Source: an uncultured Eubacterium sp.
Lineage (GTDB): Bacteria; Bacillota; Clostridia; Peptostreptococcales; Anaerovoracaceae
Direction: 5' to 3'
NCBI GenBank assembly: GCA_900543485.1
Contig: UQRM01000003.1
Span: forward strand, 1 to 64,000
Length of the DNA: 64,000 nucleotides
Shown here: in pieces, positions 27,603-35,820 of the stretch
How positions within the stretch are numbered: the first letter of the stretch is position 1
Layout of the letters: each line of letters starts with the position of its first letter
Notes under the pieces: generated by a model
The model's database searches: none
Told to the model about the DNA's origin: nothing
Seen by the model: only the letters and a program-made list of their open reading frames with translations
Position numbers and translations under genes: made by a program

Positions 27603-27633
27603 AAAAAAGCTGTCGCTTGTGCGGCGGCTTTTT
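27603..27633 (+). terminator. Terminator of the saccharopine dehydrogenase-like gene
   Basis: GCTGTCGC (27609-27616) pairs with GCGGCGGC (27621-27628) including two G-T pairs, flanked by AAAAAA and TTTTT. Confidence 0.82.
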
Positions 27634-27690
27634 CGTTGAGAAGGTTTTCATTGAGAAAAATTCTATATCAGTTGAGGCCTTGCTCATGTT

Positions 27691-28080
27691 TTTGCCGGAT
27701 TTCCCTTACTTCATCGTAACCCGGCACACTTGACACGGTTTGTTGCCGTATTTTTTGATGAGGCGCAGAATTCGGCAAGCATGACACGACTGTTTGCCGG
27801 ATTTTTAAATACAGCTTGAAATCCGGCAGGCTCCTTGCCGGATTCTTTGTATAGGACGATTATCCGGCATCGATTTAGCAAAATGTTCCAGCGAGGAAAA
27901 ATGCAGGTGCTGCAAATATGATTTTTTCCGGTTTTGCTTGCCGGATTTTTTGATTATATCAAAGATTCGGCACGAACCTGTGTCAGGGCTGCCGGGAAAC
28001 CTTCTTTTTTAACAAATCCGGCAAGTCTGGCTATACCTCATCATCCGGCAAGTCTGAAGGCTGGCACGATGCCGGGAAGG
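27691..28080. repeat. Array of terminator-like palindromic repeats (TTGCCGGATTTTT / ATCCGGCA)
   Basis: In this 639-bp gene-free stretch, TTGCCGGATTT-type arms occur at about 27692, 27743 (GCCGTA variant), 27793, 27834 and 27938. The inverse CCGGCA/TCGGCA arms occur at about 27721, 27771, 27821, 27862, 27967, 28018 and 28045. Adjacent arms pair into hairpins, several followed by T-runs. Two loops contain TTGACACG or ATGACACG. ATCCGGCAAGTCTG is repeated exactly at 28016-28029 and 28043-28056. Related copies are near 60.8 kb. No coding sequence is supported here. Confidence 0.7.
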
Positions 28081-28157
28081 TGTGGAGGTATTGCTGTACT
28101 GCTGTATTGCTGCCGATGGCCTTGTCTGCCGTTGTGGGGCAACGTGATTTTTTTGCA

Positions 28158-28186
28158 TTTACGCTACGATTCAGGTGTGATATATT
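28158..28186 (+). promoter_or_regulatory. Possible promoter of the MFS-C39-eutH operon
   Basis: TTTACG (28158-28163), 17-bp spacer, TATATT (28181-28186). The block CAGGTGTGATATA (28172-28184) is shared exactly with the promoter region near 46.35 kb. Confidence 0.5.
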
Positions 28187-28207
28187 TAATATCGGAGGCA
28201 ATCAAAA

Positions 28208-29431
28208 ATGAGTAGGAAGACATTGCTGAATATCGACTACGCGCTGATCCAGGGGACTTACTGGATGTTCTACGCTGTAGCCGGGATGTTCGTATCGGTA
28301 TACATGCTTGGCAAGGGATATTCCAATACTTCTATTGGTCTGGTCATCGCAGTGGGAAATGTGGTAGCGGTGTTTGTCCAGGCTGTACTGGCAAATATAA
28401 CTGACAAAGCGCAGCGGCTGACCGATATTACAGTTATAAAGGTTTTGATCGCAGTGCTGTTTGCGCTGACCGTGGCTGTTCTGCTGATAGGAGACAAGTC
28501 ATTGCTGCTCACTATCGCATATACGGCGCTGATAGTAGTGCATACGGCTCTCCATCCTTTTGTCAATTCTCTGAGTTTTACCCTGGAAGAAAGCGGCGAA
28601 CATGTCAGCTTCGGCATAGGGCGGAGCATGGGATCGCTCAGCGCCGCACTTTTGGGATTGGCCATGGGATATCTGGTGACAGGATTCGGAGTAGATGTAA
28701 TACCTTTTTCCGGACTTATAATACTGGTGTTGATGGAAGCCATCATCATAGTGGCAGGGAGACATCATGCCAGATTCAGACAGGGAGGCCGGGAGATCCC
28801 CGGACATGAGACGGGCGGCGGAGAAGAAGCTGTGAGCCTGACGGAGTTCGTTTCAGGGAACATGGTGTTCATGGTCATGAGCGTTGGCGTTGTCGCGCTG
28901 TTCTTTGGCAATGTGATAGTTGAGAATTTTACGATACAGATAATAGAGAGCATAGGAGGAGATACAGAGCAGCTGGGAGTGATGATATTCGTCATGGCTA
29001 TACTGGAAATGCCGGCAATGCTGTTCTTTGACAGGATAAAAAAGCGTTTTTCCTACATATTCCTCATGAGGGTAGCGGCTATTTTCTTCACGGTGAAGAT
29101 AACGCTGATGTATCTGGCCGGTTCTATGGGGGTCATGTATGCGGCCCAGGCATGTCAGGTGCTGGGATACGGGTTGATGTTCCCGGCGATGGTCAGCTTC
29201 ATTGATGACATCATGTCCAGGGGGGAAGCCGTAAGAGGACAGGCTGTTTTTACTACGGCTATAACGGTAGGAAATGTGCTGGGGTGTATCTTTGGCGGAC
29301 GGATACTGGATCTTTCCACGGTAGGGACTCTGCTGCTGATCAGCGCGATGATAACGGCGGCGGGAACGATCCTCATATGCTGTACCGTCAGCAGGGTAAA
29401 GAGAAAAAATATCGAAAGGGATGCTGTATGA
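28208..29431 (+). CDS. MFS transporter, 12-helix
   Basis: A 407-residue major facilitator protein with about 12 hydrophobic segments in two halves separated by a polar loop (about residues 190-215, RQGGREIPGHETGGGEE). The N-terminal segment YALIQGTYWMFYAVAGMFVS resembles the MFS_1-like/LacY-related subgroup rather than drug exporters. Substrate unknown. GGAGG (28195-28199) is eight bases before ATG. It overlaps the next gene by ATGA and begins a three-gene operon with a C39-like protein and EutH. Confidence 0.85.
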   Translation: MSRKTLLNIDYALIQGTYWMFYAVAGMFVSVYMLGKGYSNTSIGLVIAVGNVVAVFVQAVLANITDKAQRLTDITVIKVLIAVLFALTVAVLLIGDKSLLLTIAYTALIVVHTALHPFVNSLSFTLEESGEHVSFGIGRSMGSLSAALLGLAMGYLVTGFGVDVIPFSGLIILVLMEAIIIVAGRHHARFRQGGREIPGHETGGGEEAVSLTEFVSGNMVFMVMSVGVVALFFGNVIVENFTIQIIESIGGDTEQLGVMIFVMAILEMPAMLFFDRIKKRFSYIFLMRVAAIFFTVKITLMYLAGSMGVMYAAQACQVLGYGLMFPAMVSFIDDIMSRGEAVRGQAVFTTAITVGNVLGCIFGGRILDLSTVGTLLLISAMITAAGTILICCTVSRVKRKNIERDAV

Positions 29432-30078
29432 ACGGAAAAAAGGAACTGAGATACTTTAAAATAGGAAATTCGTACGGAGGAAACCAGCGGTGGATGATAG
29501 ATCCGTGGATGCACATAGGTGGATGCGCGGCTCTTACGACATGCGATGCATTCATATACCTGAGCTTATATAAAGGATTGCAGGGCCTCTGTCCTTATGC
29601 TCCTGAAAAGATGGGGAAGAAAGAATATAAGAAATTCGCCATGTCCATGAAGCCTTACCTTCAGCCCCGGGAATCGGGGATAAAAGATCTGGGGACATAC
29701 ATGGACGGAGTCAGAGCATATCTGGAGGATGTCGAGGAAGACCGGGTGACAGTGACGGGTCTTGACGGCACGGCGATTTATGGAAACGCGGAAGCGGCTG
29801 TAAGAGAGACCATAGACAGAGAAATGCCGGTGGCATATTTAATGCTGAAGCACCGTGATAAGAAATTCGACTTTTTTGAGTGGCATTGGTTCCTGGTCAT
29901 AGGGTACGATGAGAGCGACGGAGGCTTCATGATAAAGGTGGCCACTTATGGAAAGGCTCATTGGCTTTCACTGAAGGAGCTGTGGGACACCGGCTTCGAT
30001 GAAAAAGGCGGGCTGGTGTTGTTTGAGAACGATCAGACAGAAAAAGAGGAGCGCGATAAAACAGGAGATCTACGGTAA
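29428..30078 (+). CDS. C39-like (papain-fold) cysteine peptidase-related protein
   Basis: A 216-residue cytoplasmic-looking protein without signal peptide. The pattern suggests a C39_2-type fold: candidate nucleophile in GGCAALTTCDAFIYLSL (about residues 31-47), histidine in FEWHWFLVIGYDESD (about 152-166) and a following GGFMIKVATYGKAHWLSLKE. The fold assignment is inference from these motifs. It lies between an MFS transporter and EutH with overlaps on both sides (ATGA before, one base shared after), so the three products are made together. Confidence 0.6.
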   Translation: MNGKKELRYFKIGNSYGGNQRWMIDPWMHIGGCAALTTCDAFIYLSLYKGLQGLCPYAPEKMGKKEYKKFAMSMKPYLQPRESGIKDLGTYMDGVRAYLEDVEEDRVTVTGLDGTAIYGNAEAAVRETIDREMPVAYLMLKHRDKKFDFFEWHWFLVIGYDESDGGFMIKVATYGKAHWLSLKELWDTGFDEKGGLVLFENDQTEKEERDKTGDLR

Positions 30079-31181
30079 TGAACGTTTTTACAGCGATAAT
30101 GCTGGTATTTGCTACAGTCGGTATGCTGGACAAGATGGCGGGAGGCCGGTTCAGGCTGTCCGAATCCTTCGATAAGGGACTGCTTACCATGGGGACCATG
30201 TGTATCCCTATGGTTGGAATGTCGTGCGCTGGAGTGGCTCTCATACAGAATAACACAGAAACGATCATGAAGGTCATGGATACGCTTCCTTTTGATCCGT
30301 CTATCGTAGCCGGAGTGCTGCTGGCTCCCGATATGGGAGGATATTTCATCGCAGAACAGCTTTCCGGAAGCAAAGAGCTGTTCGTTTTCAATGGCATCGT
30401 GCTGGGAGCGCTGCTGGGACAGATGGTGACGTTCCAGTTGCCGATATTCCTGTCATCTATAAGAAAAGAGGACAGCAGTTTTGTGCTGAACGGGTTCGTA
30501 GCAGGTCTCATCGTGATACCTGTGGGCTTGGTGGCGGCAGCGGCGCTTCTGGGAGTGGGATCAGGTGAATTTGTCGCCGAGTTCATTCCGCTCCTTTTGA
30601 TATGTCTGCTGATGGCCGCAGGATTGATGAAGATGCCGGAGAAAACAGTAAAGGGGTTTGAGATATTTGCCAGAGGGATACAGATAATCACGCTGATACT
30701 GTTTTTTATCACGGTCATGGGAGTTTTTGTCCCGTCGGCCGCTTATGCTGATTTCAGCTCCGTCGAGGAAATAGTTATCGTCGTTTTCAAATCGGCGGTG
30801 ATAATAAGCGGTTCACTGGTGTTGTCGGAGCTGATATTGAGATTTTTCGGAAAGTGGATAGCCGTTATAGCCAGGAAGCTGAGAGTCAATGAGATTTCCG
30901 TGATAGGTATCCTGCTGGGATGCGCCACATCTCTGGCGGTACTTCCGCTGATATCCAAGATGGATGACAAAGGAAAGCTGATGAATGGTGCTTTCAGTGT
31001 CAGTGGCGCGTATTTCATGGGCGGACAGATGGGGTTCGTTTCCAGTGTTGCCGACGGATATACGGTGGCAGTGATGGTGATAGCCAAGGTTATATGCGGT
31101 GGACTGGGAGTGCTGCTGGCGTATAAGCTCTATGGAAGATTCAGTGGCAGAGGTGAGCTCTCCGAGGCGGCAGAGATATAG
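30078..31181 (+). CDS. eutH: EutH-type ethanolamine transporter, outside any eut operon
   Basis: A 367-residue membrane protein with about ten segments, matching EutH along its length: MGTMCIPMVGMSCAGVALIQ (about 38-57), LLAPDMGGYFIAEQL and FNGIVLGALLGQMVTFQLP, and FSVSGAYFMGGQMGFV near residue 310. EutH takes up ethanolamine under acidic or low-amine conditions. None of the usual eutABC or microcompartment genes is nearby; instead it is translated with an MFS transporter and a C39-like protein. It converges on ylmH with only 12 bp between and no visible terminator. Confidence 0.88.
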   Translation: MNVFTAIMLVFATVGMLDKMAGGRFRLSESFDKGLLTMGTMCIPMVGMSCAGVALIQNNTETIMKVMDTLPFDPSIVAGVLLAPDMGGYFIAEQLSGSKELFVFNGIVLGALLGQMVTFQLPIFLSSIRKEDSSFVLNGFVAGLIVIPVGLVAAAALLGVGSGEFVAEFIPLLLICLLMAAGLMKMPEKTVKGFEIFARGIQIITLILFFITVMGVFVPSAAYADFSSVEEIVIVVFKSAVIISGSLVLSELILRFFGKWIAVIARKLRVNEISVIGILLGCATSLAVLPLISKMDDKGKLMNGAFSVSGAYFMGGQMGFVSSVADGYTVAVMVIAKVICGGLGVLLAYKLYGRFSGRGELSEAAEI

Positions 31182-31193
31182 TGACGGCAGCCG

Positions 31194-31958
31194 CTACAGA
31201 TACCTTTCCACGACGATGTATGTCCTGTCTTTTCTGGTCTGACCTCCTACTTCTTTCAGATATGCCTTGCCTTTTCCTCTGAGGACCAATTTGTCACCTT
31301 CTTCCACTTTCATATCCGGCTTTTCCGCCTGGAGGCTATTTATGAAGACAAGTCCTGTGCGTATGGCATCGGCTGCCTTTGAGCGGGACATTTTAAAGGC
31401 CGATGATATGACATTGTCCAGACGCAGAGAAGCGACGGTATCCTTTATCATCGCGGTCTTAGTTTCAGGTATGCGGAGTTCCGAAAGGGGAAGGGCCGAG
31501 AGGGATAGTTCGGTACGGCCTGCTTTCTGGTAGTTCAGCATGAGGAAGTCCTCTATATCGTCCATGATTATGATATCGGCGCCATCGTCCCGTACCAGGA
31601 TATCGCCTATCATTTCCCGCTTGAGACCCAGACCGGTGAGGGAGCCCAGGTAATCCCGGTGAGTCAGCTTCCTGCCGGATGGCGGCGCTTCGGCCCGTAT
31701 GACGGAAAGAGGAAGCTGGGATACGTCGGCATAGTCCGGCAGGAAAGCGGCTATGGTCCGCTCGGCATCATCGTATCCTCCGTAGAAGGTGCATTTCACG
31801 TCGCTGCCTTTTGCCAGTTGGCGGCAGTGCCTGTCCACCAGAGAACGCTGACGCAGATCCAGAAAAGTCGTGTGCGTGACGCGGTACTGGTTCAGACACT
31901 GATTGAACTTATCTTCCGCTCCGGCCAGGAGCATTTTGTCTTCTTTCGTTATTTCCAT
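31194..31958 (-). CDS. ylmH: YlmH-type S4-domain RNA-binding protein
   Basis: A 254-residue protein: an N-terminal YlmH domain (FYGGYDDAERTIAAFLPDY near residue 60; LTHRDYLGSLTGLGLKREMIGDIL near 100-123) and a C-terminal S4 domain (LRLDNVISSAFKMSRSKAAD near 178-197). Family members bind the 50S subunit and stalled peptidyl-tRNA complexes in ribosome quality control. ATG at 31958 follows GGAGG by six bases. In many Firmicutes ylmH lies in the divIVA-ylmDEFG cluster; here it stands alone. Confidence 0.88.
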   Translation of the reverse strand: MEITKEDKMLLAGAEDKFNQCLNQYRVTHTTFLDLRQRSLVDRHCRQLAKGSDVKCTFYGGYDDAERTIAAFLPDYADVSQLPLSVIRAEAPPSGRKLTHRDYLGSLTGLGLKREMIGDILVRDDGADIIIMDDIEDFLMLNYQKAGRTELSLSALPLSELRIPETKTAMIKDTVASLRLDNVISSAFKMSRSKAADAIRTGLVFINSLQAEKPDMKVEEGDKLVLRGKGKAYLKEVGGQTRKDRTYIVVERYL

Positions 31959-32159
31959 TTTTTCCTCCCTTGTTTCTCTCATTAATTATAGTAGCGCAGA
32001 GCCGGAGGCGCAACAGTGACAGCATAAAATATCTGTGATCCACGGTGGCGGAAGCAGCAGAGATAAAGCTGATACCCGGTTACTTTATCATGGTAAGGCA
32101 GGTCCCGGTATGTTATGATAATACCGATATCTGGATGAAACTTTTGGAGGGATAACATC

Positions 32160-32891
32160 ATGAGAGGATATATAAGACGCGACAGCTACGATATTCCGTA
32201 CAGGATGGAGAAGGGCAGCGGCGACAAGGTGGTGATAGTGGCCCATGGCTTTGCCAGCAGCAAGGAGAGCCCGACGGTGGAAATGCTGGCGAAGGAGCTG
32301 CCGGAAAAGGGTATCGGCGTAGCAGCGCTGGATTTTCCTGCTCACGGGGAAAGCCCGGTGGACGGAGAATTCCTCACGGTGAAAAATTGTGTCAGAGATT
32401 TGGGAGATGTGGAAGCGTTTATAAGGGAGGAATGCCCCGGGGCGGAGATATGCTGCTTCGGCTCCAGCTTCGGTGCTTACATTACGCTGATATATCTGAT
32501 GGAAAGCGGCAAGGAAGGCACCAGGGCATTTCTCAGGAGCGCGGCTGTCAATATGTCGGATTACTTTTCGGAACTGACGAAGGATGAACGCCGGGCGATA
32601 GATGAGATGGGATATTTCCTGCTGGAGGACGAGGTGAGGCCCATAAAGATAACCAGGGGTCTGGTGGAAAGCCTGAAGGCCAATGACATACGCGAGGATT
32701 TCCGGCCTGACGGGCTGCGCCTTATGATGATACACGGCAGCGCTGACGAAGATATCGACTACAGCGAAGCCAGAGCTTTCGCGGAAAAGTACGACGTTCT
32801 CCTCATAACGGTGGAGGGCGGAGACCACAGGCTTTCCATACCGGGAGCTCCGGAGAAAGTGCTGGAGGAAGCGCTGAGGTTTTTCGGCTGA
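32160..32891 (+). CDS. Alpha/beta hydrolase
   Basis: A 243-residue serine hydrolase. VVIVAHGFASSKESP (about 24-38) gives the oxyanion region, CCFGSSFGAYITL (about 98-110) the nucleophile elbow GSSFG, MMIHGSADEDIDY (about 190-202) the acid, and GGDHRLS (about 221-227) the histidine. It is like acyl-esterase/feruloyl-type lid-containing hydrolases; substrate unknown. It precedes the radical SAM gene by 9 bp and is co-transcribed with it. GGAGGG lies about ten bases before ATG. Confidence 0.85.
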   Translation: MRGYIRRDSYDIPYRMEKGSGDKVVIVAHGFASSKESPTVEMLAKELPEKGIGVAALDFPAHGESPVDGEFLTVKNCVRDLGDVEAFIREECPGAEICCFGSSFGAYITLIYLMESGKEGTRAFLRSAAVNMSDYFSELTKDERRAIDEMGYFLLEDEVRPIKITRGLVESLKANDIREDFRPDGLRLMMIHGSADEDIDYSEARAFAEKYDVLLITVEGGDHRLSIPGAPEKVLEEALRFFG

Positions 32892-32900
32892 GGAGAGAAA

Positions 32901-34688
32901 ATGAAGATTTTGCTGGTGGCGATAAATGCCAAATATATACATTCCAATCTGGCTGTCCTGAGTCTGGCGGCCTACGCCGGGGAAAAGCTGGGACGGGACA
33001 AAGCCGGCTGGGACAAGGGCCGGCAGGGTGTGGTGGATGTGAAGATAGAGACGGTCTCATATACCATAAATCAGCCGCAGGAGCAGATACTGGCCGATAT
33101 ATACGGGAGAAAGCCGGATCTTCTGCTGTTTTCCTGTTACATATGGAACAGGCGGCAGGTGGGGGAGCTGGTCGCTGATGCAGGGAAAGTGATGCCTGAG
33201 GTGGATATCTGGCTGGGAGGGCCGGAAGTGTCCTTCGATGCAGAAGGTGCTTTGACAGAGCTTCCTGCGGTGAAAGGCGTGATGGTCGGCGAAGGCGAGG
33301 AGACGTTTTATCGGCTGGCGAAAGAATACGCCGGAGCCTTTGGCGGAAATGGGGACGTTCGTGGAAAGCCGGCGGATCCGGCATTGGAAAGGGTCGGCGG
33401 TATCATCTTTCGAAAGTCCGGCGGCACCATAGTCGTCAGCGGCCCGCCGGGACGCGTGGATCTCGCACAGCTGCCATTTCCATACGGGAGCATGGAGGAG
33501 TTTGAGAACAGGATAATTTACTACGAGAGCAGCAGAGGATGTCCTTTCAGATGTGCTTACTGTCTGTCTGCCGTGGACAGAGCCTTAAGATACAGGGATC
33601 TGGAGGCGGTCCGGACAGAGCTGGGATATTTCCTGGGAAAAGGCGTTCCTCAGGTGAAATTCGTCGACAGGACTTTCAACTGTGACAGCGTCCGGGCCAT
33701 GGAAATATGGCGTTTTCTCAGAGAACGGGACAACGGCGTGACGAATTTTCACTTCGAGATAGCGGGGGACATTTTGACGGAAGAGGAGCTGACGCTGCTG
33801 AGGGGATTGAGGCCGGGACAGGTACAGCTTGAGATAGGCGTCCAGTCCACCAACGAGGAGACGCTGCGGGAGATAAACAGGCCTGTGGACATTGCCAGAC
33901 TGCGAAGCAATGTGGCGTCCCTGAGGGATGCGGGCAACGTACATATCCATCTGGATCTCATCGCGGGGCTGCCTCTGGAGGGGTATGAAAGCTTCGGCAG
34001 ATCCTTCGACGACGTGTTTTCCATGAGGCCAAACCAGCTGCAGCTGGGATTTCTCAAGGTGCTGAAAGGGACGCCTATGGAGGAAAGGCAGGAACGATAT
34101 GGTATACGCCATACGGAAGCGCCTCCTTATGAGGTGTTGGAGACAAGGTGGATATCATATGGTGAGCTCGTCAGGCTGAAACGCATCGAGGAAATGGTCG
34201 AAATCTACTTCAATTCCGGACAATTCGGTGGCGCTCTGGATGTACTGATGGAGCGCTTCGATAGTCCTTTTGCGTTTTTCGAGACTCTGGCCGGCTGGTA
34301 TGGCAGCCATCAGGCGGTGATGGTCAACATGTCCAGAAACCAGAGGTATCAGCGGCTGATGGAATTTGCCGATGAAATGCTGTCGCCGGATGATCTGGAC
34401 CGGTTCATGGAAGCCATGGTCTTCGATTATTACATGAGAGAAAACGTCAAGACACGTCCCGTTTTTTTCGGCACGGAGACGGTGGAAAAGTCCTTTTCAA
34501 AGGAATTCTACAGCATGGAAGCCAGGGAGCACCGTTATCTGTCAGGCGGCCGGTATGATACCGACGACCCGAGACTGCTGAGGAGGCTGACTCACCTGGA
34601 AAAGGCGGGCGGCAAATACTATCTTTTCGATTATGAGAGGCGGGATCCTGTAACCGGAAACGCCTGTGTGGCAGAAGTGGAATGCTGA
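32901..34688 (+). CDS. B12-binding/radical SAM protein, DUF4080 family
   Basis: A 595-residue enzyme. Residues 1-150 are a cobalamin-binding-like Rossmann domain (MKILLVAINAKYIHSNLAVL; LLFSCYIWNRRQVGELVADA; WLGGPEVSFDAEG). The radical SAM barrel starts with SSRGCPFRCAYCLSA (about 210-224), the CxxxCxxC cluster site, and ends near residue 430. The C-terminal DUF4080 domain (about 440-590) is helical. Substrates of this family are not established. Linked to the upstream hydrolase. Confidence 0.87.
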   Translation: MKILLVAINAKYIHSNLAVLSLAAYAGEKLGRDKAGWDKGRQGVVDVKIETVSYTINQPQEQILADIYGRKPDLLLFSCYIWNRRQVGELVADAGKVMPEVDIWLGGPEVSFDAEGALTELPAVKGVMVGEGEETFYRLAKEYAGAFGGNGDVRGKPADPALERVGGIIFRKSGGTIVVSGPPGRVDLAQLPFPYGSMEEFENRIIYYESSRGCPFRCAYCLSAVDRALRYRDLEAVRTELGYFLGKGVPQVKFVDRTFNCDSVRAMEIWRFLRERDNGVTNFHFEIAGDILTEEELTLLRGLRPGQVQLEIGVQSTNEETLREINRPVDIARLRSNVASLRDAGNVHIHLDLIAGLPLEGYESFGRSFDDVFSMRPNQLQLGFLKVLKGTPMEERQERYGIRHTEAPPYEVLETRWISYGELVRLKRIEEMVEIYFNSGQFGGALDVLMERFDSPFAFFETLAGWYGSHQAVMVNMSRNQRYQRLMEFADEMLSPDDLDRFMEAMVFDYYMRENVKTRPVFFGTETVEKSFSKEFYSMEAREHRYLSGGRYDTDDPRLLRRLTHLEKAGGKYYLFDYERRDPVTGNACVAEVEC

Positions 34689-34745
34689 CTGATGTGGCCT
34701 GTCGCAGACTTGTTGCAAAGCCGCTGCCGGTGGATCGTCAGTTTG

Positions 34746-35432
34746 TCACTGCAGCGACGCGTGGATCCTGTGACGGCCGATGGCCAGCATCATCCTGTGA
34801 TGGAACAGATAATTGAAGCCTGCGATACAGCGCCCTACTCCGACCATTCCTATGATGGTTCCGATGCCTACACCTACAAGCCGGCCTGAGGCGATGATCC
34901 CAACTAAGCACGTTACCGCTACGCTGGAAAAATCGATCACGTTTTTGCCGAAACCCAGTCCTTTGCCCAGCACATCACCGACTGTTTTGGCCAGTCCGTC
35001 CGCAGGGTTTGGAATGAGGTCCATGGATATCATCATGGAAGCGCCGACACCTGTCATGGCTACAGCGACTATCAGCAGCCCTATTCTGGGGATCAGTGGC
35101 CCCATATCGATGCCTGTGGCGGACAGAGCCATGTCATATCCTCTGCCGAACACATCCAGCAGCAGGCTGAACACAATAGAGAGAGGAAGCTGCAGCAGGT
35201 CCTTCATCTGTCTGTCCTTTCCCTTGAGGATGAACTGCAGCGCCACGAAAAAGGCGTACAGGATGAATGTCATCATCGGAAAGTTGAGGAGCCATATCTC
35301 GGAAACCGAGAAAGGAAGCGAGATGAGAGGCGAAACTCCCAGCGCTGTCTTGGTGTTGAGAGTGATCCCGGCAGAGAGCAGGATGACGCCCAGCGAATAG
35401 ATACAATAACGGTTTACTTTGTGCTTGATCAT
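34746..35432 (-). CDS. YczE/YitT-like membrane protein
   Basis: A 228-residue protein with five to six hydrophobic segments, beginning YCIYSLGVILLSAGITLNT and containing GASMMISMDLIPNPADGLAK (about 130-149), the signature of the YczE/DUF6198 group. In Bacillus YczE is needed for surfactin production by an unknown mechanism. No clear ribosome site with optimal spacing (the upstream sequence reads AAAGGACTGAAATA). Monocistronic; converges on the DUF4080 gene. Confidence 0.8.
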   Translation of the reverse strand: MIKHKVNRYCIYSLGVILLSAGITLNTKTALGVSPLISLPFSVSEIWLLNFPMMTFILYAFFVALQFILKGKDRQMKDLLQLPLSIVFSLLLDVFGRGYDMALSATGIDMGPLIPRIGLLIVAVAMTGVGASMMISMDLIPNPADGLAKTVGDVLGKGLGFGKNVIDFSSVAVTCLVGIIASGRLVGVGIGTIIGMVGVGRCIAGFNYLFHHRMMLAIGRHRIHASLQ

Positions 35433-35489
35433 TATTTCAGTCCTTTTCTTTTGTTAAATCGTACAATACATCAAATATGCCTCACCATT

Positions 35490-35514
35490 TTACTACAAAA
35501 TGGAATTTTTTTCA
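35490..35514. other. AT-rich hairpin with T-run upstream of yczE-like gene
   Basis: On the plus strand CCATTTT-ACTAC-AAAATGG is followed by AATTTTTTT, a weak terminator shape, although no plus-strand gene precedes it. It lies about 60 bp upstream of the divergent yczE-like start, so it may mark the end of an unannotated transcript. Confidence 0.4.
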
Positions 35515-35524
35515 ACAACAAATT

Positions 35525-35770
35525 TGCCTAATCGTGCGGGTGGTCGCCGGTGGCGCCTCGAAAGCGCAACTGCTCGGCAGCGCAGCTCGTTCCGGCCTGT
35601 AAAGTCCTCGCATTGTCCGTTCGTTACAGACATTCCGTGAAAAAAGGGGAATGTCTGTAATGGTGAGTGAAATCCACCCTTTGGAGGACAAGCGGACGGC
35701 TTGTACCAATTACCAGGAAATCCCGCAGCAACTTGATATCGTCTCGGAAATAAGATTTATCGACTAAACC
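35525..35770. other. Gene-free GC-rich structured region, possible ncRNA
   Basis: This part of the 388-bp spacer before the Tet(M)-like gene is much more GC-rich and structured than other spacers. A perfect 13-bp stem TTACAGACATTCC / GGAATGTCTGTAA is at about 35624-35660, enclosed by GTCCTC...GAGGAC (about 35606-35687). Smaller hairpins CGCC-GGT-GGCG, CTGC-TCG-GCAG and ACAAGC-GGACG-GCTTGT flank it. A 65-codon open frame on the minus strand has no recognisable product. It matches no RNA family I can name; it could be a leader RNA, an independent ncRNA or a mobile-element remnant. Confidence 0.4.
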
Positions 35771-35820
35771 CCTGTTCTGTGCTATGATAGATCTGATATC
35801 AGGCAGAAGGGGGCTTTTTC

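Noticed and set aside
27691..28080. CRISPR array
   Set aside because: Repeat units vary in sequence, orientation and spacing, there is no constant repeat-spacer period and no cas gene.
27934..28215. 93-residue frame across the repeat array
   Set aside because: It consists of translated palindromic repeats and overlaps the promoter of the MFS gene.
35512..35709. 65-residue minus-strand frame in the structured spacer
   Set aside because: No recognisable protein features or ribosome site; the region looks like RNA structure rather than coding sequence.
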